Counted from the stretch's first letter, positions 8,866 to 18,238 are shown. The stretch is DNA of 64,000 nucleotides from Sulfurovum sp. (GCA_020525365.1 JAIZOF010000001.1:1201456-1265455); one strand, 5' to 3'. The notes: generated by a model not told the origin, from the letters alone. Translations and numbers: made by a program.

Positions 8866-10098
8866 ATGAAATTGGTAAAATTTAGTTTGGCAATAATCTT
8901 TATGATCAGCTCCGTATTTGCATCTAATAATAGTAAAATATCCGGAGATGCAAGAATCTATTATGGAACAGAAGTGGAAAATACTGCTAATCCAAAAGAA
9001 GATTTATTTGGAAAACCAAACTCTATTGGTGATTTCGGAGCAAGAGTTGATTATACCCGATCGCTTATGAATGATACAGTAGTGCTAAATGCAGGTTTCC
9101 AAAGTCTCTCCCTATTTGGTGTTGATAGTGAATTTGTTGGGTATTCGTGGGTAAAGCATAACAATAAGAAAGGTAGAGGTGATGCGTACTGGATCGATAC
9201 ACTCAATATGCAAATTAAATTAAACAATACTCTCGCTATGACTGTCGGACGTCAAGCACTGGATACTCCATTTTTCTTTACTGAAACATGGAATATTGCA
9301 AAAAATACTTTTGATGCTGCCATTATCACCAATAATGATATTCCTAAAACCACTTTAACTGCAATATGGATAGGGAGAGGGAACGGTATATCAGGAACAG
9401 GTGTAGTCGATGCAAATGGTACTGATTTGAACGGTGGAATGGCTACATTTAGTAGGGTATTAGGTAGCAAACCTAAACCAACATATGCTTTTGCTGTAGT
9501 GACAAAGCTAATTCCCAATACTATAACACAAGCATGGTACTACAAGGCTCCAAGCATTGCAACTGCTTACTGGATGCAAACTGATAGTAACATAATGGGT
9601 ATTGTGCTAGGTGCACAGTATACAGAAATTGAACTTGTAGAAAATAGTAATAAAACAAGTGGATTTGCTGTAAAACTTGGGTATGGTAAAGGTGCATGGA
9701 ATGCTTATGGTGCATACTCTTCCACAACGGGTAATACCGATGGTATTGATATCTCTAATATCGCAACAGGACATACATACGGTTCTCAATCTAAACTATA
9801 TACTGAATCGTATTGGAACTATGGGTATGTTGGTGCAAGAAATGCAAAATCATTTGCAGTAGGTGCACAATATAATCTCTCTTCAGTAAAGCTGAATGCA
9901 CACTATACGCATGTTGCAGGAAATACTAACAATATGGACGTAAAAGAAGCTGCATTGACTGCAACTACAAAGCTAGATTTAGTAGATATTGAGGTTGCTT
10001 ATATTAATGCAGAAATTGGTCTCAATTTTGACGAAAGGACTAATTCTAAGAGAAAAAATACTCTGTTTGTAAAAACAAAAATTCCTTTTGAACTTTAA
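8866..10098 (+). CDS. Outer-membrane porin, paralogue of the upstream porin
   Basis: A 410-residue porin highly similar along its length to the one at 7013: signal peptide MKLVKFSLAIIFMISSVFA, then SGDARIYYGTE, ARVDYTRSLMND, VGRQALDTPFFFTE and ITQAWYYKAP. Differences gather in short stretches (KHNNKKGRGDAYW, a longer SRVLGSKPKPTY segment and the C-terminal NFDERTNSKRK insertion), which would be extracellular loops. Tandem duplication followed by loop divergence is the simplest history. It has its own conserved promoter and a downstream hairpin. The two proteins may be condition-specific alternatives, but nothing in the sequence shows which conditions. Confidence 0.88.
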   Translation: MKLVKFSLAIIFMISSVFASNNSKISGDARIYYGTEVENTANPKEDLFGKPNSIGDFGARVDYTRSLMNDTVVLNAGFQSLSLFGVDSEFVGYSWVKHNNKKGRGDAYWIDTLNMQIKLNNTLAMTVGRQALDTPFFFTETWNIAKNTFDAAIITNNDIPKTTLTAIWIGRGNGISGTGVVDANGTDLNGGMATFSRVLGSKPKPTYAFAVVTKLIPNTITQAWYYKAPSIATAYWMQTDSNIMGIVLGAQYTEIELVENSNKTSGFAVKLGYGKGAWNAYGAYSSTTGNTDGIDISNIATGHTYGSQSKLYTESYWNYGYVGARNAKSFAVGAQYNLSSVKLNAHYTHVAGNTNNMDVKEAALTATTKLDLVDIEVAYINAEIGLNFDERTNSKRKNTLFVKTKIPFEL

Positions 10099-10103
10099 CT
10101 ACT

Positions 10104-10124
10104 CACTCCCTTTTTAGGGAAGTG
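10104..10124 (+). terminator. Hairpin downstream of the second porin
   Basis: CACTCCCT (10104-10111) pairs with AGGGAAGTG (10116-10124) with one bulged base, six bases after the porin stop, followed by TTCTCTTCT. It probably separates porin transcription from feoB. Confidence 0.5.
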
Positions 10125-10241
10125 GTTCTCTTCTATTTATGATGTTATTTCTTGACTATATAATATTTGAAATACCCTAATTATTATTGTCATTTTTACC
10201 TCTTTTTAAGCTAGCTGGTAGTATATTTCTATGAAATAATA

Positions 10242-10260
10242 AATGATAACTATTTTCATT
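10242..10260. promoter_or_regulatory. Candidate Fur box upstream of feoB
   Basis: A 19-base AT-rich imperfect dyad, AATGATAACTATTTTCATT, 24 bases before the feoB start, with mirrored AATGA/TCATT ends. It resembles the GATAATGATAATCATTATC Fur consensus. Iron-Fur repression of feoB is well known in related bacteria; binding here is inferred. Confidence 0.55.
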
Positions 10261-10284
10261 TTAATTTTTCAAAAGGATTAATTT

Positions 10285-12360
10285 ATGGAAAAGATTGTTG
10301 TAGCTTTGGCAGGGCAGCCCAATGTAGGAAAATCTTCCCTCATCAATACCATCTCCAATGCCAAACTCAAAGTGGGTAATTTCTCAGGCGTGACAGTTGA
10401 CAAAACAGAAATTATTTTTCAACTTTGCAATAACATAAAATGCAAGAACTATGAGGTACACATCATCGATCTTCCTGGTGCTTACTCTCTTACAGAGTAT
10501 ACCATTGAAGAGAAAGTGACAAAAAGTTTTCTTCAGAGTGATGAGTATGACCTTGTAGTCAACGTAGTTGATGCAACCAACCTTCAGAGAAATCTCCTCT
10601 TTACTACACAACTACTCGAAACTGGACAAAGAGTCATCGTTGTACTCAATATGATCGACGAAGCAAGAAAAGAAGGCATAGAGATAGATGAGAAACAACT
10701 CTCTGCCATCTTAGGAACACCGGTTATTAAAGCCTCTGCAGTAACCAAAGAGGGTATTGAAGAGCTAAAACATGCTATTGTTGAAGTCTACGAAAATCCT
10801 GAAGTTACCGCTAAAGTAATCTACTCCGATCCCATTGAGGAGGAGATAGATCACATTATTACCTTTTTAAAAGAAAAAAAGTACAAAAGCAACCTCCCCT
10901 ATCGCCATCTCGCTGTTAGACTCCTACAGGAGGACAAAGAGATCTACAAGAAGATGCATGACGAACCCATTTGGATAGAACTGCTTCCAGTCCTGCGTGA
11001 AGCACTTGAGCACATTTACCTACACATGGATACCAAAAATCTCAAAGAGATCTTTAGCGATGAGCACTTTTCCTTTGCCAAAGGGGCAAAGATGGAGGTA
11101 ATGTCACTTAAGCGTATGCGTGCAAAGAATTTGACACAGAAAATTGATAACCTGCTTATTAACAAAATTTTAGGTATACCTCTTTTTCTCTTTTTTATGT
11201 GGGGTCTCTTTCAGCTAACTTTTGAACTTGGAAGTGTCCCTATGGACTATATTGATGCTGCATTCAGTTGGCTTGGCGATCAGGCAAACAATCTACTTGA
11301 CAAAGGAGAACTCGGTTCTCTTGTTGCAGACGGTATCATTGCTGGGGTCGGTGCCGTTGTGATGTTCCTTCCCAATATTATGATTCTTTTCTTGGGAATA
11401 GCCCTACTTGAAACCACCGGATATATGAGTCGTGTTGCCTTTTTACTAGATGGTTTCTTTCACAAGTTTGGGCTACACGGAAAGAGTTTCATCCCACTTG
11501 TAACAGGCTTTGGTTGTTCTGTTCCTGCCTATATGGCGGCACGTACACTCAAGAATGAAAAAGACAGACTGATTACACTTTTTATTATTGGTTTTATGTC
11601 ATGTGGTGCAAGGTTACCTATTTATGTTCTTTTTTCAGGTGCATTCTTTACCCAGAAAGAGGCAGGAAATATTTTATTCATTATCTATATTTCAGGTGCT
11701 GTTCTTGGACTTTTTATGGCAAAAATACTTAAAATATTTGTCTTCAAGGGAGAAGATGAGCCTTTTGTTATGGAGATGCCAAAATACAGACTTCCCTCTT
11801 TTAAACTCATTTGGCATACCGTTTATGGTCAGTCAAAATCCTACTTAAAAAAAGCAGGTACCTTTATTTTGGCTGCCTCTATTCTTATTTGGTTTGCAAG
11901 CAATTACCCAAAGGTCAATGTGCCAGAAAACCTTGATACCAATCAAGTTAAACTCTATGAACTTGAGAGGAGTTATCTTGGAGAGATTGGGCATGCATCT
12001 GAACCATTCTTCTCTCCTCTTGGCATGGATTGGCGCATGGCAGTTGCATTAGAGACTGGCTTAGCAGCCAAGGAAGTAGTTGTATCTACACTTGGTGTGC
12101 TGTATGCACTAGGTGATGAAGTAGATGAAAGAAATGAAGGGTTAACCACTCAAATCAAAGCCAATATCCCATTTGCATCTGCTATTGCTTTTATTGTTTT
12201 TATTATGATCTACCTTCCATGTCTGGCAGCATCTATGGTATTCACGCAAGAGGCTGGAGGCTGGAAATATTTAGCCTACCTGTTTATAATGACCACAGCA
12301 ACTGCATGGATACTAAGTTTTCTTGCATACAAAATGACATCAATAATCACAGGGGGCTAA
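10285..12360 (+). CDS. feoB: Ferrous iron transport protein B
   Basis: Inner-membrane Fe(II) importer with a cytosolic G domain. The GTPase motifs are G1 GQPNVGKSS (about residues 10-18), G3 DLPGAYSL, G4 NMID and a G5-like SA. Membrane segments start near residue 290 and hold the two Gate domains, including GFGCSVPAYMAARTL and CGARLPIYVLF, with conserved Cys residues. At 691 residues it is a normal length. The ribosome site AAAAGGA precedes ATG 10285. The gene is followed after one base by feoA, so the pair is coupled. An error-rich inverted copy of its middle part lies at 8307-8668. Confidence 0.97.
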   Translation: MEKIVVALAGQPNVGKSSLINTISNAKLKVGNFSGVTVDKTEIIFQLCNNIKCKNYEVHIIDLPGAYSLTEYTIEEKVTKSFLQSDEYDLVVNVVDATNLQRNLLFTTQLLETGQRVIVVLNMIDEARKEGIEIDEKQLSAILGTPVIKASAVTKEGIEELKHAIVEVYENPEVTAKVIYSDPIEEEIDHIITFLKEKKYKSNLPYRHLAVRLLQEDKEIYKKMHDEPIWIELLPVLREALEHIYLHMDTKNLKEIFSDEHFSFAKGAKMEVMSLKRMRAKNLTQKIDNLLINKILGIPLFLFFMWGLFQLTFELGSVPMDYIDAAFSWLGDQANNLLDKGELGSLVADGIIAGVGAVVMFLPNIMILFLGIALLETTGYMSRVAFLLDGFFHKFGLHGKSFIPLVTGFGCSVPAYMAARTLKNEKDRLITLFIIGFMSCGARLPIYVLFSGAFFTQKEAGNILFIIYISGAVLGLFMAKILKIFVFKGEDEPFVMEMPKYRLPSFKLIWHTVYGQSKSYLKKAGTFILAASILIWFASNYPKVNVPENLDTNQVKLYELERSYLGEIGHASEPFFSPLGMDWRMAVALETGLAAKEVVVSTLGVLYALGDEVDERNEGLTTQIKANIPFASAIAFIVFIMIYLPCLAASMVFTQEAGGWKYLAYLFIMTTATAWILSFLAYKMTSIITGG

Positions 12361-12361
12361 T

Positions 12362-12586
12362 ATGAGGTTAAACCAACTGCACAAGGGTGACAAAGCTGAA
12401 ATTATCAAAATACATGCCAATAAAATACTCAAAGACCGTCTTAACTCTTTTGGCGTAATACGAGGAGAGGAGCTGACAGTTAAAGGGTGCTCCATAGGCA
12501 AACAGACTATGGAGATAAAAATAGACAATACTCTCATTGCTCTACGTGCCGAAGAGGCAGAGAAAATAGAAATAAAAAAGTTTTAG
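12362..12586 (+). CDS. feoA: Ferrous iron transport protein A
   Basis: A 74-residue SH3-like cytosolic partner of FeoB. It shows the family layout: an N-terminal LNQLHKGDKAEI strand, the helix ILKDRLNSFGVIRGEEL, and a C-terminal IDNTLIALRAEEAEKIEI ending. It starts one base after feoB. Here feoA follows feoB, the reverse of the E. coli order. Confidence 0.92.
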   Translation: MRLNQLHKGDKAEIIKIHANKILKDRLNSFGVIRGEELTVKGCSIGKQTMEIKIDNTLIALRAEEAEKIEIKKF

Positions 12587-12596
12587 GAGATAAAAA

Positions 12597-13862
12597 ATGA
12601 TACATCTCAAGCAACTTACTATATCATTCTTAATGATAATGAGTATTGCTTCATATAGTACGGGGAGTGAGAATATCCTCATGCTCAATACTAAACCATA
12701 TACTTCAACACAAAGCATCAGAGGAGCCCTTGGTGCCCACAACACAACAGTACATACCGAAGGAGAGTTGCGTACAGGGTATATCACATTCAAAAAAAAT
12801 GGTGCGCAGCCTATTTCTGCCTGTGCACTCGGTGGACATATGCATGTTGATACTGAGCGCTGGAATGGCATGATGATAGCACTTTCGGCCTACACAGTAC
12901 TTAACCCTAGTGGAAACCAAAACCCCCTACATCAAAACAGTGACTTTTTTGATAACAATGGTAAGGGTTTTTCTACTCTATCCGAAGCTTTCATTGATGC
13001 CAAATGGAAAAATACTCACATCAAACTTGGTCGCCAGACACTTGATACACCTTTGGTAGATGCAGATGATATCCGTATGATACCAAACTATTTTACCGCC
13101 TATACTATCACCAATACTGCTATTGAAAACCTAATGCTAGCGGTAGGCTTGATTGACAAGATGGCAGGATGGGAGAATGGCGTAAATGCGTCTGAATTTG
13201 TCAATATCTCACAGGTACTTGGTGCAAATGAAGAGACAGGTGGGGTCTACTATATGAGCATCTCTTATGAGGGTATTCAAGATACTTCTCTCTCTTTATG
13301 GTATTACCGCTATGACAACATTGAAGACATACTTTATGCAGAAGCAGATTACACACAGATGCTCTCCAAATCTATTGTGACAACACTTGGTCTTCAGTAT
13401 GCCCACGGTCAAAATAGCGGCAAGGCTCTTTTGGGGAAAAAGGATGCCTCTACTTTTGGTACAAATATTAAAATCAACTTTCAAAAAAGGGGTACAACCC
13501 TCATGGTTGCCTACAACAAAGACAATGGACAAACAGGTGCCATAGATCTCTCACTTGGAGGTGGTCCATTTTTTACCTCCATGGAAGATCAGACAATTGA
13601 TACTATTGCTGGTAAAGGAACAGCTTGGATGGGTGGGTTTACTGTCAATATACCTGTCAACACAACATTTGGTGTTTATTATGGAATGTTCCGTTCAGAT
13701 ACTCTCACTACACACCACCATGCATCCGAAACAGACCTTGTTATTAAATACAGTCCTAACAATCACATTACCCTCACTACCGTTTATGCTCTTATTAAAC
13801 ACAAGGATGACAATATTGTAGACCATAACCAATTTCGCTTCATTGGAAATTACAGCTTCTAA
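12597..13862 (+). CDS. OprD-family outer-membrane porin in the feo operon
   Basis: A 421-residue barrel protein with an N-terminal signal peptide (MIHLKQLTISFLMIMSIASYSTG) and a terminal Phe (IGNYSF). It shares IKLGRQTLDTPLVDADDIRMIPN with OprD/MOMP-type porins but is clearly divergent from the two at 7013 and 8866. It begins ten bases after feoA with AGGAG upstream, and the permease follows after 35 bases, so it is almost certainly cotranscribed with feoBA. A role in letting Fe(II) or a chelate cross the outer membrane is an inference from this context only. Confidence 0.83.
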   Translation: MIHLKQLTISFLMIMSIASYSTGSENILMLNTKPYTSTQSIRGALGAHNTTVHTEGELRTGYITFKKNGAQPISACALGGHMHVDTERWNGMMIALSAYTVLNPSGNQNPLHQNSDFFDNNGKGFSTLSEAFIDAKWKNTHIKLGRQTLDTPLVDADDIRMIPNYFTAYTITNTAIENLMLAVGLIDKMAGWENGVNASEFVNISQVLGANEETGGVYYMSISYEGIQDTSLSLWYYRYDNIEDILYAEADYTQMLSKSIVTTLGLQYAHGQNSGKALLGKKDASTFGTNIKINFQKRGTTLMVAYNKDNGQTGAIDLSLGGGPFFTSMEDQTIDTIAGKGTAWMGGFTVNIPVNTTFGVYYGMFRSDTLTTHHHASETDLVIKYSPNNHITLTTVYALIKHKDDNIVDHNQFRFIGNYSF

Positions 13863-13897
13863 TGTTATGATATGAAAATTGATGCGAAGGAAATACA

Positions 13898-14947
13898 ATG
13901 GCACTTCTGGTAGATTTCTGGCAAGCACTCATATATCTTAGCTATGCTATGGCACCCTATATTCTCTTTGGACTACTTTTTGCTGGCATACTACATGAAC
14001 TAGTGCCCAATAGCATTGTCACAAAACATCTTGGAAAAGACAATATAGGGTCAGTAATCAAATCTACCCTCTTTGGCATTCCCCTACCAGTCTGCTCTTG
14101 TGGGGTTATTCCTTTGGCAACTTCTATCAAAAAAAGTGGTGCCAGCAAAGGAGCCACCCTCTCATTTCTGATTTCAACCCCCATTACTGGTGCTGACTCC
14201 ATACTTGCTACCTATGGGATATTTGGATGGATTTTCACGATTTATCGTATTATCACCTCAATGATTATTGCCATCATGGCAGGGATACTAACAAACCTTA
14301 TTGATAAGAAACAAGAAGAGAGTCCTTCGTGCTGTAACCCTAACCCTTGTTGTAATAATGAAAAAAAATATACCTTCTCGTTTTTTTCTGCCTTACATTA
14401 CGGTTTTATCACCCTTCTAGGAGACATTGCAAAACCACTCTTTTGGGGGCTACTTATCGGTGCAGCGGTTACTGTAGTCATTCCTGATAATCTCAATAAA
14501 ATACTTATCGACCACAGCTGGCTAAGCTACCTTATTGTTGTCATCATTGCTGTACCTATGTATGTTTGTGCTACAGCATCACTTCCCATTGCAGCAGGAC
14601 TAATGCTTAGTGGTGTAAGTGCCGGTGCGGCATTTGTTTTTCTCTCTGCAGGACCAGCAACCAACACCGTTACTATTGGTGTGGTCAAAAAGATGCTCGG
14701 AACCCGTTCACTCTACATCTACCTTGGTAGTATTATTGTTGGTAGCATTCTCTTTGGATTGGGGCTTGATGCCCTTTTTGATGCTTCAAGCATCAATCCT
14801 GCATCACTCATACATATAGATGAGCATGGTAGTATGATTACCATATTGAGTAGTATTATTCTCTGGGGTTTCATACTTTGGTTTATAATCAAACCCTATA
14901 TGACAAAAAAAGAGCCTTGCCATAATAAAAGCTGTTGTGAAAAATAA
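13898..14947 (+). CDS. ArsP/DUF318-type permease (SO_0444-like metal efflux family)
   Basis: A 349-residue inner-membrane protein with about eight to ten hydrophobic segments. The segment IPLPVCSCGVIPLA with its paired cysteines, and ISTPITGADSILATYG, are typical of the DUF318/ArsP permease family, whose members export organoarsenicals or are proposed Cu/Zn exporters. A Cys-rich cytoplasmic loop (SCCNPNPCCNNEKK) and a CHNKSCCEK tail look metal- or metalloid-binding. The ribosome site GAAGGAA precedes the ATG. Its place at the end of feoBA-porin suggests metal homeostasis, but the transported ion cannot be named. Confidence 0.78.
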   Translation: MALLVDFWQALIYLSYAMAPYILFGLLFAGILHELVPNSIVTKHLGKDNIGSVIKSTLFGIPLPVCSCGVIPLATSIKKSGASKGATLSFLISTPITGADSILATYGIFGWIFTIYRIITSMIIAIMAGILTNLIDKKQEESPSCCNPNPCCNNEKKYTFSFFSALHYGFITLLGDIAKPLFWGLLIGAAVTVVIPDNLNKILIDHSWLSYLIVVIIAVPMYVCATASLPIAAGLMLSGVSAGAAFVFLSAGPATNTVTIGVVKKMLGTRSLYIYLGSIIVGSILFGLGLDALFDASSINPASLIHIDEHGSMITILSSIILWGFILWFIIKPYMTKKEPCHNKSCCEK

Positions 14948-15011
14948 TAGTGGACAAAAATTTGATTCACATATCAATTTTTAGTGCACTTAGATATAAT
15001 CTTGAAAAACT

Positions 15012-15032
15012 AAACCCAGTTAATGAGGGTTT
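15012..15032 (+). other. Short hairpin before rseP
   Basis: AAACCC (15012-15017) and GGGTTT (15027-15032) form a 6-bp stem with a 9-base loop, 65 bases after the permease stop and ending 15 bases before the preferred rseP ATG. It could terminate the metal operon or affect rseP translation. Confidence 0.35.
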
Positions 15033-15047
15033 ATGCTGAGGATGAAT

Positions 15048-16103
15048 ATGGGTATTTTAGTTGCATTGCTGGTTTTGTCGGTTCTTATCTTTTTTCATGA
15101 GTTGGGGCATTTCATTGCTGCACGCTTTTTTGGGGTACAGGTTGATGTCTTCAGTATTGGATTTGGCAAACGTCTTTGGATCAAAAAGATAGGCAAGACC
15201 GAGTGGAGCATCTCTGCCATACCTCTTGGTGGCTATGTTAAGATGAAGGGGCAAGATGATACTGATCCAACCATAAAAAGCCTCGATGCTGATAGCTACA
15301 ATAGTAAAAAACCATGGCAACGTATCATCATTTTACTTGCTGGTCCTTTTGCTAATTTTCTAATGGCATTTTTACTCTACCTTACCATTGCCTACATGGG
15401 TGTACCTAAGTTGTTGCCGTACATTGGAGAGGTAAGCAAAACCTCACCAGCACTGCAGGCAGGATTACAGAAAGAAGATAAAATTGTACAGATTAATGGG
15501 GAAAATATACACTACTGGGAAGAGATTGGCACACAGATCAATGCCCATGAAGGAAAAATCACCTTAATGATTGAAAGAGATCACCATCTCAAAACCCTAC
15601 TACTCAAACCTAAGGTCATTGAAGATAAAAATACTTTTGGCGAACCAATCACCCGTCGCATCATCGGCATCAGCCCCATGCTTAAACAGACTACAGTAGT
15701 TTATGGCTTTACGGAGGGTTTCAGATATGCATGGAGCGAAACACTCAAGGCAAGTAGTCTCATTTTTGAAGGTATTCAAAAACTCATTACCGGTGCAGTA
15801 GGTACAGAAAACCTTGGCGGTATCATTACCATTGTCGACGTCACTGCCCAAGCCAGTCATGCGGGTATATTGGCACTCTTTTTCTTTACTGCACTTATCT
15901 CGGTCAACCTCGGCATATTAAATCTTTTTCCCATCCCAGCACTTGATGGTGGGCACATTGTGTTTAATCTCTATGAAATGATTGCACGCAAAGAAGCCAA
16001 TGAGAAGGTAATGTACTACATGACCATCACCGGATGGATACTGCTTGGAGGCTTAATGATGTTAGGACTCTATAACGATATCAATAGATTAATAATGGGC
16101 TAA
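15048..16103 (+). CDS. rseP: RIP metalloprotease (site-2 protease) RseP
   Basis: Intramembrane zinc protease that cuts transmembrane regulators such as anti-sigma factors and leftover signal peptides. The zinc motif HELGH lies at residues 17-21 in the first membrane helix, one PDZ domain follows (about 110-200), and the second active-site motif NLFPIPALDGGH lies in the C-terminal half. The start at 15048 is chosen because GAGG lies six bases upstream and MGILVALLVLSVLIFFHELGH matches family N-termini; an in-frame ATG at 15033 is the alternative. The PLP-protein gene follows after two bases. Confidence 0.94.
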   Translation: MGILVALLVLSVLIFFHELGHFIAARFFGVQVDVFSIGFGKRLWIKKIGKTEWSISAIPLGGYVKMKGQDDTDPTIKSLDADSYNSKKPWQRIIILLAGPFANFLMAFLLYLTIAYMGVPKLLPYIGEVSKTSPALQAGLQKEDKIVQINGENIHYWEEIGTQINAHEGKITLMIERDHHLKTLLLKPKVIEDKNTFGEPITRRIIGISPMLKQTTVVYGFTEGFRYAWSETLKASSLIFEGIQKLITGAVGTENLGGIITIVDVTAQASHAGILALFFFTALISVNLGILNLFPIPALDGGHIVFNLYEMIARKEANEKVMYYMTITGWILLGGLMMLGLYNDINRLIMG

Positions 16104-16105
16104 AC

Positions 16106-16792
16106 ATGATACTAGACAAAGAACACCTAAGAGCCAATCTTGATAGAGTAATTTGGAATATTGAACAGGCACGTATTGCGGTTAGCGAACACCATATTGT
16201 CAAACTGGTAACCGTCTCAAAGTATACAAAAACAGAAAATATTGCCACACTTTACAATCTAGGACAACGTACTTTTGGAGAAAATCAAGTACAGCAGTTA
16301 CGTGAAAGAGTGGTCCAATTTGAAGATCTTCCACTTGAATGGCATATGATTGGAAGGTTACAAAAAAATAAGATCAATAATCTTATCGATCTCAATCCTA
16401 CATTGATGCAGTCGCTTGATTCACTCAGTCTTGCACAAGAGATACAGAAAAAACTTTCCGCCAAAGAAACAAAGATGAACTGTCTACTTCAGATCAATGC
16501 CGCCCACGAAGAGGGTAAGGCAGGTGTTTCTCCTGAAAAAGCAATAGATATCTATCTTCATATCAAAGAGACATGCCCAAGCATTATCCTTAAGGGAGTT
16601 ATGACTATTGGTGCACATACTGACAACAGAACAGAGGTACAAAAAAGTTTTGAGACAACATACAGCATCTATGAAAAACTTAAAAAATCAGAAGCAACTA
16701 TCTGTTCAATGGGAATGAGTGGAGATTATGAACTCGCAATTAAATGTGGATCAAATTTAGTAAGAGTAGGTTCAGTACTGTTTAAAACATAG
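16106..16792 (+). CDS. YggS-family pyridoxal phosphate homeostasis protein
   Basis: Single-domain alanine-racemase-fold PLP-binding protein involved in vitamin B6 and amino-acid homeostasis. The PLP-lysine motif is in LVTVSKYTKTENI, followed by TFGENQVQQL, WHMIGRLQKNK and the C-terminal MGMSGDYELAIKCGSNLVRVGS. The length of 228 residues is standard. It starts two bases after rseP and ends before a bidirectional terminator facing the peroxiredoxin gene. Confidence 0.93.
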   Translation: MILDKEHLRANLDRVIWNIEQARIAVSEHHIVKLVTVSKYTKTENIATLYNLGQRTFGENQVQQLRERVVQFEDLPLEWHMIGRLQKNKINNLIDLNPTLMQSLDSLSLAQEIQKKLSAKETKMNCLLQINAAHEEGKAGVSPEKAIDIYLHIKETCPSIILKGVMTIGAHTDNRTEVQKSFETTYSIYEKLKKSEATICSMGMSGDYELAIKCGSNLVRVGSVLFKT

Positions 16793-16823
16793 CTAAATGA
16801 TCATGTTTAAAAATAAGGGTTAC

Positions 16824-16854
16824 AAAAAGAGCCTGAGAAAAAGGCCTCTTTTTT
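16824..16854. terminator. Bidirectional terminator between the YggS-type and peroxiredoxin genes
   Basis: AAAAAGAGCCT (16824-16834) pairs with AGGCCTCTTTTTT (16842-16854) with one bulged base. A-run and T-run flanks serve the two convergent genes. Confidence 0.75.
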
Positions 16855-16863
16855 GCCTCTTTC

Positions 16864-17460
16864 TTACAACCCTTCAGCGTGTTTTGCAAGATATGTTGCA
16901 ACACCTTCTGCGTCAGGCTTCATTGCCTCATCACCTTTTTGCCAACCTGCAGGACACACTTCACCATGTTCGTTTGTAAACTGCATTGCATCAATCATCC
17001 TAAGCATCTCATCTACATTTCTTCCAAGTGGAAGGTCATTAATGACTGCGTGTCTAATTGTACCATCAGTATCAATCAAAAAAGAACCTCTTAGGGCAAC
17101 AGACTCATCAAGAAGTACATCATAATCTCTAGAAATCTGCTTTGTCAAGTCAGCCACAAGAGGGAAATTGATGCAGCCTATACCCCCCTTCTCTACAGGG
17201 GTTTCTCTCCATGCAAAGTGTGAAAACTGGCTGTCTATAGAGACACCAATAACATTGATTCCTCTATCTTGAAACTCATTGTATCTACGAGAGAACGCAA
17301 TAATCTCAGATGGACATACAAATGTAAAGTCAAGTGGATAGAAAAATACAACTGTTCCCTTCTTGCCGAAGTTTTTGTAAAGGTTGAAATCTTCTACAAT
17401 CTGACCGTCTCCAAGTACGGTGGTTGCTGTAAAATCTGGTGCTTTTTTGGTTACTAGCAT
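16864..17460 (-). CDS. 2-Cys peroxiredoxin (AhpC/TSA family)
   Basis: Thiol peroxidase of 198 residues that reduces hydrogen peroxide and organic peroxides. The peroxidatic cysteine is in DFTFVCPSEI (about residue 50) and the resolving cysteine in HGEVCPAGW (about residue 170), making it a typical dimeric 2-Cys Prx. The C-terminus (EGVATYLAKHAEGL) matches Campylobacterota peroxiredoxins. It is convergent with the YggS-type gene and shares its terminator. No alkyl hydroperoxide reductase partner (AhpF) gene is nearby. Confidence 0.94.
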   Translation of the reverse strand: MLVTKKAPDFTATTVLGDGQIVEDFNLYKNFGKKGTVVFFYPLDFTFVCPSEIIAFSRRYNEFQDRGINVIGVSIDSQFSHFAWRETPVEKGGIGCINFPLVADLTKQISRDYDVLLDESVALRGSFLIDTDGTIRHAVINDLPLGRNVDEMLRMIDAMQFTNEHGEVCPAGWQKGDEAMKPDAEGVATYLAKHAEGL

Positions 17461-17539
17461 GCTATTTCCTGGCTCTATTGAGTGCTTTCACTTTGTATTT
17501 ATTAAGATAAACCTCTTCGTATTTGATGCTTCGCCAGAA

Positions 17540-18238
17540 TCTTAGTATGTCATGTTGTTGATTTGTTTGCAATGAGGGTAGTGCATTTCCCGTGTGGTTT
17601 AAATAAAGCCAGTTTTAAGTAAAATTATAGAACTATATACAGCAATCAAAGGAGAAAATAAAGTGGGATTTTTTCTTTCATGGAGAGAGAGTAGGAGGTA
17701 AGTGATGTGCTTGTACCCAACGAAAGAGAAGCGCACGTGCAGGAGCGGGAATACTTTTCATGGGGATACTCAGTCTCAGAATGCAGTAGCATTTTCGGGG
17801 CATGTGGGATTGTTACTTCAAAGTATTTATCCTTACTTTTACGTTAGACTTCATACGAACCATACAACCTCAAGCAAGCCCCCAGCCTATTACTTTGTAG
17901 GTTTTGCGCAAAATCAACGTCCAGAGTATGTGGGTGCGAATAACAAAAAGCGTTTTGCATGGAGCATAGCTTTGTTGGTTTCTGGTTTGGCGTTTTTACC
18001 TTTGGTCATTCACTTTCAGCATAACCCCATCAAAGTAGTGGTGTGTATACCGTTTGGCACTACTTTTTGAAGCAGCATTTTCCGTCTGCGTAGGGTGTGT
18101 AAAATATATGGATTCTTTAAAAAAGACCCTAAAATACACTGTCCTCGAGGTATCTGTGAAGTACGCACCAAAGATACCATACACCTCTCTTTGATTTACT
18201 CACAAAAGATCACTAAGGTCATGTTTGTTCTGGTAGCT
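17540..18238 (+). other. Error-rich copy of the DUF4395 gene and its upstream region
   Basis: From about 17555 the sequence follows 20465-21120 (and so the reverse complement of 19604-20259) closely, but with frequent inserted, lost or changed bases in both coding and non-coding parts. The frame of the DUF4395 protein is broken several times. It meets clean ubiD sequence near 18238 at the shared bases GGTAGCTC. It is best read as uncorrected or chimeric read sequence. No gene is called here. Confidence 0.8.

Noticed and set aside
17702-18070. A 122-codon plus-strand frame after the peroxiredoxin
   Set aside because: It is a frame-broken copy of the DUF4395 gene.
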